Numbered from the stretch's first letter, positions 26,482 through 37,500 are shown. The stretch: DNA of 64,000 bases from Rhodoferax sp. (GCF_012927445.1 NZ_JABBPD010000004.1:1050431-1114430), one strand, 5' to 3'. The notes: generated by a model not told the origin, from the sequence alone. Program-made: numbers and translations.

Positions 26482-29400
26482 GATCCGCGCTGCACTTTGG
26501 TGACTTTGGGATCAGCCCAACTGCCATCAATATGGAACTCCTGCGTGGCCGCTTCAATCAGGGGCTTGCGAAAAAACAACTGCGCCAGAAAGGTCCCCAC
26601 GCCGACCGCCGGGTTGATGACCGAGGCAATCAGCGACGCGGTACCGGCATTGAGTTCGGGCACCACCACCACCTTGAGGTCCTGTGTTTCTTTCGCAAAA
26701 TTGGCCTGCCCCTCCATCAGCACCGCCGCATTGACGCCCTTCATCTGCAGGTTGTTGGTCTTGGCAATCCCCTGCGCAATCGTGACATCACCGCGCAAAA
26801 AGTCAAACGAGAAACCGTCGCTGAAGACGTCCCGGAAATCCAGCGTCAAGCGGCGCGGCAAAGCCTGCAGGCTCAACACCCCCAGCAATTTCGCCAGGCC
26901 GGGATCGGCTTTCAAAAACTGACCGTTCTCCACATTGACCGTGAAAGCGCCGGTCATGGACGGGTAGTCCAGGCTGATCGGGGAGCCCATCCAAGCCACT
27001 TGCCCTTCCATCTTGCCCTGCCCGCGTCGCACCACGTCCTTCATGCCCAGACGCGACAACAGTTCGCCGCCATCGGTGATGTCGAGCTTGAAGTTCATCA
27101 CGGTACGCCGACGCACCGGCGCACCGCGGGCTGACGTCACCCCGACCGCAGCCCAGTTGCCGGTGGCCGTCAGCACCGCTTCCGGCGTGATCATGTTGAG
27201 CTTGCTGAGCCGCCATTCGCGTGCACCGCCCTCCCGGCCTGCGCCCACGACACTCCGGTTGATGGCCACCACCTCGACTCGGCCAAGGCGCTTGCCGCGC
27301 AACTCAAAATCGTCCACCACGATATCAAGCGCCGGAATGCTGGCCGGTTGCTCATCCAGCAGGGACTCGACTTCGCTGGCGGTGCCGGGCCCGATGGTCA
27401 GGCGGGCGAGTCGGGCGTAGACGCGACCGGCGCCGGCGTCGGAGGACTGCCGGTATTCCAGGTAGCCATTGAGTTCACGGGCGTCCAGATTGGCCCGCCA
27501 CAGCAGCCCCTCGCGCGTGCCTCCCACCACCACATTATTGAGTTTGCGGCCGCCAAAGCTCAACTCGCGCGCCCGCACCGCCATGCTGGTGGGCAGATAA
27601 CCCAGGGGCTCGCTACTCGCCTGGGCGCTGGCGGTTCGCGAACCCGGCGCCACGGCAGGCGCGGCCACCGTCAAGGTCGTCCCCGTGGCCTGCGACAACA
27701 CGGAACTCCAGGCGTCCAGATCAAAGACGTTCAAGTTGATGTTGGCCAGCACCCCCTCCTCGGGCATGGGGGCCGACTCGGGCGGCGTCAGGCCGACCGC
27801 AATACTGCCGCGCAGGACGCGCGGCTCAGGTCCGCTCAGGTCCCGCACATAAGCGATCGAGGCAATCCGCCCCAGCTCCAGCGACAGCTGGTCGCGCACG
27901 CGCACCGTCCCGCCCGCTGGGGCGGGCAGCAGGGATTCGCGGGTCAGCGCCGTCTCCAGCCGAAAGGGCAGCGGCGCGTCGGCGCTCTTGTTCAAGGGTG
28001 CCGGCAGACTCAGCCCCAGCCCCTGTAGATTGCTGGACACCAGCAACTCCGGTTGGCCGCGGCGAAAGCCCAACACCGCCGTGTAAGCCGCACTGCCACT
28101 GGCATGCTGCGCCATGCCCGCCACAAAGCCCAACTCCTTGGCTTGCCGCAAACCTTCAGCCGATGCCGTGCCGCTGGCGCGGATCACCACCGGGCCCAAG
28201 GTGTGGCTGCCGGCGGGCGCTGGCTGCGAACCGCCCTCCAGCCGGAGGTCCCCCCCCAGCATGCGCGCCTGACCGGCGGCAATCGAAAACCCGGTTTCCG
28301 AGAAGCTCACCACGGCGCGCGCGCGCGTCAACTTGGGTGTGTCTGGCGAGATCTGGAGGTCGTTGTTGCTGAGTGTGACGCTGCCCTGCACCGTTGACTT
28401 ATCGATGCTGGCAATGGGCAGGAGCAGTTTCAGCTTGTAATCGGCGCTGCCGCTGGCCACCGCCTTGGCCAGCGCCTGCCCGGTCATCCCACCCAGCGGC
28501 GAGCCATTGACAATACCCAGCCCCTCATCCAGCGCACCGCGCGCTTCCGCGTTAACGCTCACGACGGCATGCAGCAAATCAGGAATCACTGCTTCCACCT
28601 TGCTGACCTGCACGCCAGCCTTGGCCCCCATCCGGGCGCGCGCCCCTTTGACCTGCAGCTGCATGCGGTCAATCACCAGTTCGCCGCTCAGTTGCGTCAG
28701 CGCCGGCCAGGGCGGCGCCTCCGGCGGCTGAATGCTGCGGGGCACGAAGGCATAGGTCGCATTCTTCACATCGGCCGAGATCCTGAAGTCACCCAGTTTC
28801 GGGTCAACAAAAGGCATGTTGTGCAGATCGCCCTTGACCTTGAACTTGACCCCGCTGGCCGACCCGGCCTGGACGGCGTCGCGCACATAGTCGCGCACCG
28901 GCCGCTCAATCAGGGCCGGCAAATAGCGGTGAACGCGTGTGCCGTCGGCCCGGCTCAGGGTGGCCTGCAAATCCAGCACGCCCGGAAACCGCGAGCGGCC
29001 GCTGGACTTAAGTGGGTCTGCGGTTTCCCATTTAATCTGCGCCTCGCCGTCGGCATCGGCGTTGCTGAACTTCATGTTGGGCAGCTGCACCGCCAGCCGC
29101 TCACCGCTGATTTGCCACTTGGCATCGCTGGAGAATTGCGCCACCGGAATCACCGCCTCATCAAACAAGCCCGGCAGTTCCACGGCACCGTTGGCCAGAC
29201 TGATGTTGGCCTTGCCGGCGGCTTGGTTGAAGTCGAACTCGATGCTGGCGCCCCGGATGCCGGGCGAACCGGCCAACACGCCCGCGGTCACGGTCGTGGT
29301 GGTGGGTGCCGCATACGCGGCCACTTCCAACTGGCTTACATGGCCCTTGACCGCATAGTGACTGAAGGCCCCCATGGGCCCCTGCCAGCTGGCCTGGATC

Positions 29401-30596
29401 TGCTCCACCAGCCCTTTGGGCGCATAGGCCAGCAGCGCGGTGCGGGCGGCGGGGTCCAGCGGCAGGCTGTTGGCGATTTGGGCCAGGGCGGCCAAATCGA
29501 GCTTGTCGGCTTTGAACTCGCCGCGCGCCGCGATCTTGCCTTCGGCGCCGAGGTACATCACGCTGACATTGCCGCCGGGCCAGTGCAAACCATCCCGGGT
29601 GTCAAACTGCAGCCCCTGGGTCGAAAACTCAAAGCCGGAGGCCAGCAGTCGCCCCCCCAAGCGGCCCCGCACCGACTGCAACGCCAGCGCTTGCAAGTCC
29701 GGGCCGAGCGTGACATTCACCGCCGCCAGCGCCACGTCCGCCACGGCGCCCACCACCTCGCCTTGGCTGACGTCGACCCAGGCGGTGACCGCGCCATTGC
29801 CCTGGCGCAGATCAACGCCGACATCGGCATAGCGCCGCAGTTCGGACAGATCCACCCGCGCCAAAGCCGCATACAGCTGGCCGTTCCAATCCTGCCACTG
29901 ACCCTTGTGGCGCGTCAGCAGCGGCTGCTGAAACCGGCCCACCAGACTGAATCGTTCACCCCACAGCGCGGGCGGCGTGGCGTCCACCCGCATATCGTGG
30001 TGGCGGCCCCGGTTGCGCACCACCAGTTCGACCTGATTGAGCGCCAAGGTCGGGGCCGCCCGCAGTTCATCGGTCCACTGAACCGTGCCGTTATGGATGG
30101 CAAACTCGATCTGCGAAAAAAACCAGTCGATGGCGCCGCTTTCGGAGTCGGTATTCTTGGAAAAATCGAGCCCTGCCACCACAATTTTTCCGTCCCGTCC
30201 GCGCCGGATGCTGAGCTCGGGGCTGTCGATATAAAGTTGCTCGAACCCGAAATGCCAGAGCGAGCGCGGCGACAGTGCGGCCAGCACACGCGGCAGCCGC
30301 AGCGCTTCCCGGCCCTGGGCATCAAACAGCTGCACATTGGTGATTTCAAACGACGGAATCAGGCCGTTCGAATTGGCGGCGATGGCGCCAATGCGCACCG
30401 GAACCCCCAGTATTTGCGTGGCCCGGGCTTCCAGCTGCGGGCGAAACTCGCTGATTCGCGGCACAATCAGCCAGTGCAAGGCTCCCCAGGCTGCCGCAAA
30501 GACAAGCCACGCGGCTAACAAAAAGCCCAGCGCCCAGCGGGCGACGGTTGTCAAGGTTTTCAGCAGGGATGAAGGGGCAGGCGTCACGTCAATCAT
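26478..30596 (-). CDS. yhdP: YhdP family AsmA-like envelope protein
   Basis: 1372 residues. YhdP is a very long inner-membrane-anchored protein of the AsmA-like group that helps move phospholipids to the outer membrane. One N-terminal membrane helix (about 18-42) is followed by a long periplasmic repeat-rich beta structure. The early part has WLIVPRISEFRPQLEARATQ and VPVRIGAI, typical of the family, and the C-terminal region has an AsmA-like section ending with LAQLFFRKPLIEAATQEF. It heads a unit with a sensor kinase and regulator, and is divergent from glnE across only 26 bases. Confidence 0.9.
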   Translation of the reverse strand: MIDVTPAPSSLLKTLTTVARWALGFLLAAWLVFAAAWGALHWLIVPRISEFRPQLEARATQILGVPVRIGAIAANSNGLIPSFEITNVQLFDAQGREALRLPRVLAALSPRSLWHFGFEQLYIDSPELSIRRGRDGKIVVAGLDFSKNTDSESGAIDWFFSQIEFAIHNGTVQWTDELRAAPTLALNQVELVVRNRGRHHDMRVDATPPALWGERFSLVGRFQQPLLTRHKGQWQDWNGQLYAALARVDLSELRRYADVGVDLRQGNGAVTAWVDVSQGEVVGAVADVALAAVNVTLGPDLQALALQSVRGRLGGRLLASGFEFSTQGLQFDTRDGLHWPGGNVSVMYLGAEGKIAARGEFKADKLDLAALAQIANSLPLDPAARTALLAYAPKGLVEQIQASWQGPMGAFSHYAVKGHVSQLEVAAYAAPTTTTVTAGVLAGSPGIRGASIEFDFNQAAGKANISLANGAVELPGLFDEAVIPVAQFSSDAKWQISGERLAVQLPNMKFSNADADGEAQIKWETADPLKSSGRSRFPGVLDLQATLSRADGTRVHRYLPALIERPVRDYVRDAVQAGSASGVKFKVKGDLHNMPFVDPKLGDFRISADVKNATYAFVPRSIQPPEAPPWPALTQLSGELVIDRMQLQVKGARARMGAKAGVQVSKVEAVIPDLLHAVVSVNAEARGALDEGLGIVNGSPLGGMTGQALAKAVASGSADYKLKLLLPIASIDKSTVQGSVTLSNNDLQISPDTPKLTRARAVVSFSETGFSIAAGQARMLGGDLRLEGGSQPAPAGSHTLGPVVIRASGTASAEGLRQAKELGFVAGMAQHASGSAAYTAVLGFRRGQPELLVSSNLQGLGLSLPAPLNKSADAPLPFRLETALTRESLLPAPAGGTVRVRDQLSLELGRIASIAYVRDLSGPEPRVLRGSIAVGLTPPESAPMPEEGVLANINLNVFDLDAWSSVLSQATGTTLTVAAPAVAPGSRTASAQASSEPLGYLPTSMAVRARELSFGGRKLNNVVVGGTREGLLWRANLDARELNGYLEYRQSSDAGAGRVYARLARLTIGPGTASEVESLLDEQPASIPALDIVVDDFELRGKRLGRVEVVAINRSVVGAGREGGAREWRLSKLNMITPEAVLTATGNWAAVGVTSARGAPVRRRTVMNFKLDITDGGELLSRLGMKDVVRRGQGKMEGQVAWMGSPISLDYPSMTGAFTVNVENGQFLKADPGLAKLLGVLSLQALPRRLTLDFRDVFSDGFSFDFLRGDVTIAQGIAKTNNLQMKGVNAAVLMEGQANFAKETQDLKVVVVPELNAGTASLIASVINPAVGVGTFLAQLFFRKPLIEAATQEFHIDGSWADPKVTKVQRGS

Positions 30597-30622
30597 TGGA
30601 ACTTGGATATATGACAGGAATT

Positions 30623-33337
30623 ATGACCCGCCCCACATTGTCATCTCACTCGCGCTTTGGACAGCGCGTGCGACGTCGCTACGAGAACCAACTGCACTTA
30701 TTACCCGCCGGGGTCCCGGATCAGGCGGCCATGGCGCTGACCTTTGAGGCCTTGCAAGCTTTGGGCAACGACACCGGCAGCGCTTTGCGCACCACCCGCC
30801 AGCTGGTGCTGGAACGCCTGCTGTGTCTGGACTGCGACGAACAAGCCCCCTTGCGCCAAGTCACCCAGGCCATGACCGACCTGGCGGAGTTCGCCCTGAA
30901 GCGGGCCTGCGCGCAAGTCCAGCTGACGCTGGACGAGGCCCACGGCGCGCCTTGCACCCCGGACGGCACCCGCGCCCAACTCTGGATTGTCGGCATGGGC
31001 AAACTCGGCGCCCGCGAGTTGAATGTCTCCAGCGACATCGACCTGATCTACGTTTACGACCAGGACGGCGACACCACCGGCGACGCGCAAGGCCGCAGCC
31101 GCATTTCCAACCAGGAGTACTTTGCCAAGGCGGTGCGCGCGCTCTACGCCCTGATCGGCGACGTCACCGAGCACGGCTTTGTCTTTCGGGTCGACCTGGC
31201 GCTGCGGCCCAACGGCAATTCCGGGCCACCGGCGGTCTCGCTCGGGGCGCTGGAAGAGTACCTGCATGTGCAGGGTCGCGAGTGGGAACGCTTTGCCTGG
31301 CTGAAAAGTCGGGTGGTGGCGCGCCTCGGCGCTGGCGACGAAGGCGCGCCTCTGGCGCTGCGCAGTGTGGTGGTGCCGTTCGTGTTCCGCCGCTATCTGG
31401 ACTACAACGTGTTTGACTCGCTGCGTGTGCTGCACCGGCAAATTCGCGACCATGCCAGCAAACGCAGCACCGGGCGCCCGGAACGCGCCAACGACGTCAA
31501 GCTGTCGCGCGGCGGCATCCGCGAAATCGAATTCATCGTGCAACTGCTGCAGGTGGTGCGCGGCGGCCAGTACCCCGAACTCCGGACCCGCCCGACGCTG
31601 AGCGCACTGACCCGGCTGACCAAAGCCGGCCTCATGCCGCAAAAAACGGCCGAAGCACTGGCCGAGGCCTACGACTTTTTGCGCCGGGTCGAGCACCGCA
31701 TTCAGTACCTGGACGATCAGCAAACCCATGTGCTGCCGACGCAGGACCATGACCTGGACTGGATCGCCAGCACCCTGGGCTATGCCAACTCCTGCGAGCT
31801 GCTGCACCAGCTCGATGCCCACCGCGAGTTGGTGGCGCAGGAATTTGATGCCCTGCTCGGCGGCGGCGTGGACAAGGAATGCAAAGGCTGCAACGGCGGC
31901 AAGCCCGCGGCCGTGCCCGATTTTGACGAATTGCTGGAACAGCTACCGGTCGACTTTCGGGCCCGCGTCGCCACTTGGCGCGAGCACCCCCGGGTGCTGG
32001 CCTTGCGCGAAGACTCGCGCGCCCGCCTGATGCGCCTGATTGCCCGCACCGCCCAGTGGGTTGACGAAGGCCGCGCCACGCCGGAAGCGGCTGTGCGCCT
32101 GGCCGACTGGATTGAACCCCTGCTGCGGCGGGAAAGCTACCTGGCCCTGCTGCTGGAGCGCCCCAATGTGCATGAACGCCTGCTGCGTTTGCTGGGCGCC
32201 GCGCGCTGGCCGGCGCGCTACCTGCTGCTGCACCCGGGCGTGATTGACGAACTGGCCGGTGCCGACATGCTGAATGAACGCTTTGCGGCCAGCGATTTCG
32301 AGCGGGAACTCGATCATCGGCGCGCCTCGCTGGCCGGCAGCGGCGAAGACGACGACGAAGCCCTGCTCAACCTGCTGCGCCGCGCCCACCACGCCGAAGT
32401 GTTTCGCACGCTGGCGCGCGACGTCGAAGGCAAACTGAGCGTCGAAGAAGTGGCCGACGACCTCAGCTCGCTGGCCGAGGCGGTGTTGCGCGTCACCACC
32501 CGCTGGTGCTGGAGCCGCCTGAAAAACAAACACCGCGAAACACCGCAGCTGGCCATCATTGCCTACGGCAAACTGGGCGGCAAGGAACTCGGCTACGGCA
32601 GCGATCTGGACATTGTGTTTGTCTACGCCGACGACGACGACCGTGCGCCCGAGATCTATGCCAACCTGGTGCGCAAGCTGATCAACTGGCTGACCGTCAA
32701 GACCGGCGAGGGCGACCTGTACGAGATTGACACCGCGCTGCGCCCGAACGGCAACTCCGGCCTGCTGATCACCTCGTTTGACGCTTACGCCAACTACCAG
32801 CAACAGCGCGGCTCCAACACCGCCTGGACCTGGGAACACCAGGCCATGACGCGTGCCCGTTTTGTGCTGGGCGACGACACGCTCAAGCAACGCTTTGACG
32901 CCATCCGCAAAGCCGTCATCGCGGCGCCGCGCAACGCCGCGGCCCTGAAGACTGAAATCGTCAGCATGCGCAACAAGGTGAGCGCCGCCCACCCGGTCAA
33001 GGGCGAACAATTCGACGTCAAGCAAAGCCCGGGCGGCATGATCGATGTGGAATTTGTCATGCAGTACCTGGTGCTGTCCAACGCGGCGCAACACCCCGAG
33101 CTGATCGACAACGCCGGCAATATTGCGCTGCTGGAACGCGCCGAGGTGCTCGGGCTGCTGCCGGCCGGCGTCGGCCATGCGGCGGCCAGCGCCTACCGCG
33201 AAATGCGGCGAGTGCAGCACCGGGCCCGCCTGAACGAAGAACCGACCCATGTCGCCATGCCCGAATTGCAGGGCCAGCGCGAGGCCGTGCTGGTGCTGTG
33301 GCAAACCGTCTTTGGCGATATTCAGAGCACCCCATGA
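30623..33337 (+). CDS. glnE: GlnE, glutamine synthetase adenylyltransferase/adenylyl-removing enzyme
   Basis: 904 residues. It adds and removes AMP on glutamine synthetase in response to PII, controlling nitrogen assimilation. Two nucleotidyltransferase domains are visible: the N-terminal one with VGMGKLGARELNVSSDIDLI (about residue 121) and the C-terminal one with YGKLGGKELGYGSDLDIVFV (about residue 646). The first performs de-adenylylation and the second adenylylation in E. coli. I chose the second of two nearby ATGs because AGGA precedes it at a suitable distance; the alternative is 12 bases upstream. It overlaps the next gene (RND adaptor) by four bases. Confidence 0.94.
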   Translation: MTRPTLSSHSRFGQRVRRRYENQLHLLPAGVPDQAAMALTFEALQALGNDTGSALRTTRQLVLERLLCLDCDEQAPLRQVTQAMTDLAEFALKRACAQVQLTLDEAHGAPCTPDGTRAQLWIVGMGKLGARELNVSSDIDLIYVYDQDGDTTGDAQGRSRISNQEYFAKAVRALYALIGDVTEHGFVFRVDLALRPNGNSGPPAVSLGALEEYLHVQGREWERFAWLKSRVVARLGAGDEGAPLALRSVVVPFVFRRYLDYNVFDSLRVLHRQIRDHASKRSTGRPERANDVKLSRGGIREIEFIVQLLQVVRGGQYPELRTRPTLSALTRLTKAGLMPQKTAEALAEAYDFLRRVEHRIQYLDDQQTHVLPTQDHDLDWIASTLGYANSCELLHQLDAHRELVAQEFDALLGGGVDKECKGCNGGKPAAVPDFDELLEQLPVDFRARVATWREHPRVLALREDSRARLMRLIARTAQWVDEGRATPEAAVRLADWIEPLLRRESYLALLLERPNVHERLLRLLGAARWPARYLLLHPGVIDELAGADMLNERFAASDFERELDHRRASLAGSGEDDDEALLNLLRRAHHAEVFRTLARDVEGKLSVEEVADDLSSLAEAVLRVTTRWCWSRLKNKHRETPQLAIIAYGKLGGKELGYGSDLDIVFVYADDDDRAPEIYANLVRKLINWLTVKTGEGDLYEIDTALRPNGNSGLLITSFDAYANYQQQRGSNTAWTWEHQAMTRARFVLGDDTLKQRFDAIRKAVIAAPRNAAALKTEIVSMRNKVSAAHPVKGEQFDVKQSPGGMIDVEFVMQYLVLSNAAQHPELIDNAGNIALLERAEVLGLLPAGVGHAAASAYREMRRVQHRARLNEEPTHVAMPELQGQREAVLVLWQTVFGDIQSTP

Positions 33338-34536
33338 ACCGTTTCAAACTCAAACCACTTGCTATTGTTCTAATAGCTGCTTGCGTAATAGCGGCGGGGG
33401 CTATCGCCCTATTTACCTCAAGGTCTGGCAGCACAGGCAAGCCGGCGGCCGCGCAGGCGCAAGCCAAACCGGCGCTCACCGTGACCACCACGCAGGCGCA
33501 ACGCAGCGCGCTGCCGATCCGGCTAACGGCCAACGGCAACATTGCCGCCTGGCAGGAAGCCAGCGTCGGCGCCGAGAGCAGCGGCCTGCGCCTGGCCGAG
33601 GTGCTGGTCAATGTCGGTGACGTGGTGCAGCGCGGCCAGCTGCTGGCCCGCTTTGCCATGGAAAGCATCCAGGCCGACGTGGCGCAAGCCCGCGCCGGGG
33701 TCAATGAAGCCAGCGCCAGCGCGCTGGAAGCCACCGCCAACGCCGACCGCGTGCGCACCTTGCAAGGCACCGGCACCTTCAGCGGCCAGCAGATCAACCA
33801 GTACCTGACCGCCGAGCAGACGGCACGGGCGCGGGTCGAATCGGCCAAGGCCGCCTTGGCGGCGCAAGCGTTGCGGCTCAAATACACCGAGGTGCGGGCG
33901 CCCGACAGCGGCGTCATCTCGGCCCGCAGCGCCACGGTAGGCGCTGTGGTCGCCAACGGCACCGAATTGTTTCGGCTGATTCGCCAGGGCCGGCTGGAAT
34001 GGCGGGCAGAAGTCACCTCCACCGAGTTGAGCCACATGCTGCCGGGGACCCAGGCGACCGTGACTTCCGCCAGCGGCGCGCAGCGCACCGGCCGCGTCCG
34101 GATGGTGGCACCGACGGTGGACCCGCAAACCCGCTCCGGCCTGGTTTATGTGGACCTGCCGAACGACCCCAAGGGGGACAACCCGGCCGGCTTCAAGGCC
34201 GGCATGTTTGCCCGTGGCGAGTTTGCACTGGGCAACTCGCAAGCGCTGACGGTGCCGCAGCAGGCGGTCGTGGTGCGCGATGGCTTCAACTACGCGTTTC
34301 GTCTGAATACCGACCAGCGCGTCAGCCAGATCAAGCTGCAGATCGGGCGCCGGGTCGGTGACCGGGTCGAGGTGCTGGACGGCCTCAGCGCCGACGCCGT
34401 GCTGGTGGCCAGCGGCGCCGGTTTTCTGAACGATGGCGATCTGGTCAAAGTGGTGTCCGCGCCGGCGGCCGCCCCGACTTCAGCATCAAATCAGCCGCTA
34501 GCCCCCGTAAAACCTGCACAAGCAGCTACGAAATAA
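33334..34536 (+). CDS. RND efflux periplasmic adaptor (HlyD/MFP family)
   Basis: 400 residues. Residues about 10-28 make the single hydrophobic anchor (KLKPLAIVLIAACVIAAGAI); then a lipoyl/HlyD domain pair (NGNIAAWQEASVGAES and VNVGDVVQRGQLLARF), a helical hairpin, a beta-barrel (SRSGLVYVDL-like text: TRSGLVYVDLPND) and a C-terminal membrane-proximal domain. It links the RND pump to an outer-membrane factor; none is encoded nearby. Both ends of this gene come from dispersed repeats: the N-terminal anchor from an antisense copy and the last 15 residues (SNQPLAPVKPAQAATK) from a sense copy that also supplies the stop codon. It overlaps glnE by four bases and precedes the pump by nine. Confidence 0.93.
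   Translation: MNRFKLKPLAIVLIAACVIAAGAIALFTSRSGSTGKPAAAQAQAKPALTVTTTQAQRSALPIRLTANGNIAAWQEASVGAESSGLRLAEVLVNVGDVVQRGQLLARFAMESIQADVAQARAGVNEASASALEATANADRVRTLQGTGTFSGQQINQYLTAEQTARARVESAKAALAAQALRLKYTEVRAPDSGVISARSATVGAVVANGTELFRLIRQGRLEWRAEVTSTELSHMLPGTQATVTSASGAQRTGRVRMVAPTVDPQTRSGLVYVDLPNDPKGDNPAGFKAGMFARGEFALGNSQALTVPQQAVVVRDGFNYAFRLNTDQRVSQIKLQIGRRVGDRVEVLDGLSADAVLVASGAGFLNDGDLVKVVSAPAAAPTSASNQPLAPVKPAQAATK
33361..33416 (-). repeat. Copy of the dispersed repeat, antisense inside the RND adaptor
   Basis: On the plus strand GCTATTGTTCTAATAGC (perfect 6-bp stem) followed by TGCTTGCG and GGCGGGGGCTATC, which is the reverse complement of the repeat consensus. Here the gene reads it in antisense, encoding LAIVLIAACVIAAGAIAL, the membrane anchor. 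Confidence 0.85.
34486..34536 (+). repeat. Copy of the dispersed repeat at the 3' end of the RND adaptor
   Basis: Reads CAAATCAGCCGCTAGCCCCC, then GTAAAACCTGCACAAGCAGC, then TACGAAATAA. It is in sense orientation and provides the C-terminal residues and the stop codon (TAA) of the gene. The closing half of the hairpin is missing. Confidence 0.85.
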
Positions 34537-34545
34537 GGAGCAGTC

Positions 34546-37500
34546 ATGAACTTCTCCTCACTGTCGATCAAGAACCCGGTGCCGGCCATCATGCTGTTTG
34601 TGCTGCTGTCGCTGGCCGGCATTCTGTCGTTTCGCGCCAGCGTGGTGCAGGACTTTCCCGACATCGAACTGCCGATCGTCACGGTCAGCGCCACCCTGTC
34701 CGGCGCCGCCCCGGCGCAGCTGGAAACCGAAGTGGCGCGCAAGCTGGAAGACTCGGTCGCCACGCTGCAGGGCGTGAAGAACATCTACACCAAGGTGCTG
34801 GACGGCAGCGTGCAGGTCACCGTTGAATTCATCCTGGAAAAACCGATTGCCGAGGCGGTGAACGACGTGCGCGACGCCGTCGCCCGCGTGCGCGCCGACT
34901 TGCCGGCCGACGTGCGCGATCCGTCGGTGACCAAAGCCTCCACCGCCGGGCGGGTGGTGCTGACCTTCACCGCCGCCGCGGCCGCCGGGGCCGGCGCAGG
35001 GGCCAACCACGCCAGCCAGCTCGACGCCCAGGCGCTGAGCTGGTTTGTCGACAACACCGTCGCCAAGCGCTTGCTCAGCGTGCCGGGCGTCGGTGCCGTC
35101 AAACGCATGGGCGGGGTCGACCGCGAAATCCGCGTCGAGCTGGATGCGGCCAAAATGGCGGCGCTGAATGTGGCCGCCGTTGATGTCTCGCGCCGGCTCA
35201 AGCTGGTGCAACAGGAGGCGCCCGGTGGCCGTGGCGATGTCAGTGGCGCCGAACAATCGGTGCGCACCATTGCCACCGTCAAGACGGCGGCGGAACTGGC
35301 GCAGCTGGACATTCCGCTGGCCGACGGCCGCCATATTCGACTGGACCAGGTCGCCATGGTGCTGGACACCGTGGCCGAGCCGCGTGCGGTGGCGACGCAG
35401 AATGGCCGCACCGTGGTCGGCTTCGAGGTCTTCCGCACCAAAGGCGCCAGCGAAGTCGAAGTGGCCAAAGGCGTGCGCGCCGCCGTGGCGGAGTTGCAGA
35501 CCAACAACCCGACCATCGCCCTGCAGCTGGTCATCGACAACGCCGCCCCGGTGGCGGAAAACTTCCAGGGCTCGATGGAGCTGCTGTTTGAGGGGGCGCT
35601 GCTGGCCATTCTGGTGGTGTGGTGGTTCTTGCGCGACTGGCGCGCCACGCTGGTGTCGGCCGCCGCCCTGCCGCTGTCGGTGATTCCGACGTTTTTGGGT
35701 CTGCAATACTTTGGCTACACGCTCAACACCGTGACCTTGCTGTCGCTGGCGCTGGTGGTCGGCGTGCTGGTGGACGATGCGATTGTCGAGATCGAAAACA
35801 TCGAGCGCCACCTGCGCATGGGCAAGTCGCCCTACCAGGCCGCCATGGAAGCGGCGGACGAAATCGGCATGGCGGTGATTGCCACCACCTTTGCGCTGGT
35901 GGCGGTGTTCTTGCCGACCGCCTTCATGGGCGGCGTGCCCGGCCTGTTTTTCAAGCAGTTTGGCTGGACCGCGGTGCTGGCGATTCTGGCCTCGCTGCTG
36001 GTGGCGCGGCTGCTCACGCCGATGATGGCGGCCTACATTTTGAAGCCGCACAAAAACGCGGCGCACACCGACCCCAGCGCCGCCTACCACGAGGCGCCGG
36101 ACGGCTGGCTGATGAGCCGCTATATGCGCACCATGCGCTGGTGCCTGAGCCACCGCGGCCTCACCCTGCTCGGCGCCGCGCTCTTCTTCATCGGCTCCAT
36201 CGCGCTGGTGCCCTTGCTGCCCACCGGCTTTGTGCCGGCGGCGGACCGGGGCCAGACGCAGATCAACATCGAGTTGCCGCCCGGCAGCACGCTGACCGAG
36301 ACCCGCGCCGTGGCCGAGCAGGTCCGCGTCGCCGCCATGACGGTGCCGCACATCCAAGGCATCTTCAGCTCGATTGGCGGCGGCTCCAGCGGCGATGCCT
36401 TTGCCCCCGGCGCCGCGGCCGAAGCACGCCGTGCCGTGTTGACGCTGACCACCAGCCACCGCAACGACCGGGCCATTTCGATGGCCGGTATCGAGTCGCA
36501 ACTGCGGCACACCATGGCTGACATTGCCGGTGCCCGCTTCACCGTGGGGCCGCCTGATTCGGGCGTCAAGATGCAGCTGGTGTTGAAAAGCGATGACCCG
36601 GTCGCCCTGCTGGCCAGCGCGCAAAGCGTCGTGCGCGAACTGCGCACGCTGCGGGGCGTCGGCAACGTCAGCTCCAGTGCCTCGCTGGTGCGGCCCGAGA
36701 TCATCGTGCGGCCGGACTCGGCGCGCGCCGCCGACTTGGGCGTGACGGCGGCCAGCATTGGCGAGACCGTGCGCGTCGCCACCGCCGGCGACTACGACAC
36801 CAGCCTGCCCAAGCTCAACCTGTCGGAACGCCAGGTGCCGATTCGCGTCAAGCTGCCGGATGCCGTGCGCGCCGATCTGGCCGCACTGGAACGCCTGACC
36901 GTGCCGGGCAAAAACGGCCCGGTGCTGCTCGGCAATGTCGCCAGCCTCACCATGGAGAGCGGCCCGGCCCAGATTGACCGGCTCAACCGCAGTCGCAACG
37001 TGACGCTCGATGTCGAACTCGGCAGCCGCCAGCTCGGCGACCTGAACGCCGAAGCGCGCGCCCTGCCCAGCATGCAGAGCCTGCCGCCCGGCGTCAAGAT
37101 TGCCGAGCTCGGTGACGCGCAGGAAATGCAGGCGCTGTTCGCCAGCTTTGGCATTGCCATGCTGATCGGCGTGCTGTGCATTTACGGCGTGCTGGTGCTG
37201 CTGTTCAAGGACTTCATGCAGCCGGTCACGATTCTGGCGGCGCTGCCCTTGAGCATGGGCGGCGCCTTTGTCGCCCTGCTGCTGACCGGGCGGGCGCTGT
37301 CGATGCCGTCGATGATCGGCCTCATCATGCTGATGGGCATCGTCACCAAGAACTCGATTCTGCTGGTGGACTACGCGATTCTGGCGCGGCAGGGCCACAA
37401 GGCCAGCGACGGCCAGCCGGCCGTGCCTGGCATGAACCGCTTCGACGCGCTGGTCGACGCCTGCCACAAACGCAGTCGCCCGATCCTGATGACCACCATC

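Noticed and set aside
34558..37467. 969-codon open frame antisense to the RND pump
   Set aside because: Its His/Gln/Arg/Gly-rich low-complexity translation is typical of the complement of a GC-rich gene, it has no start signal and the sense protein is a clear family.
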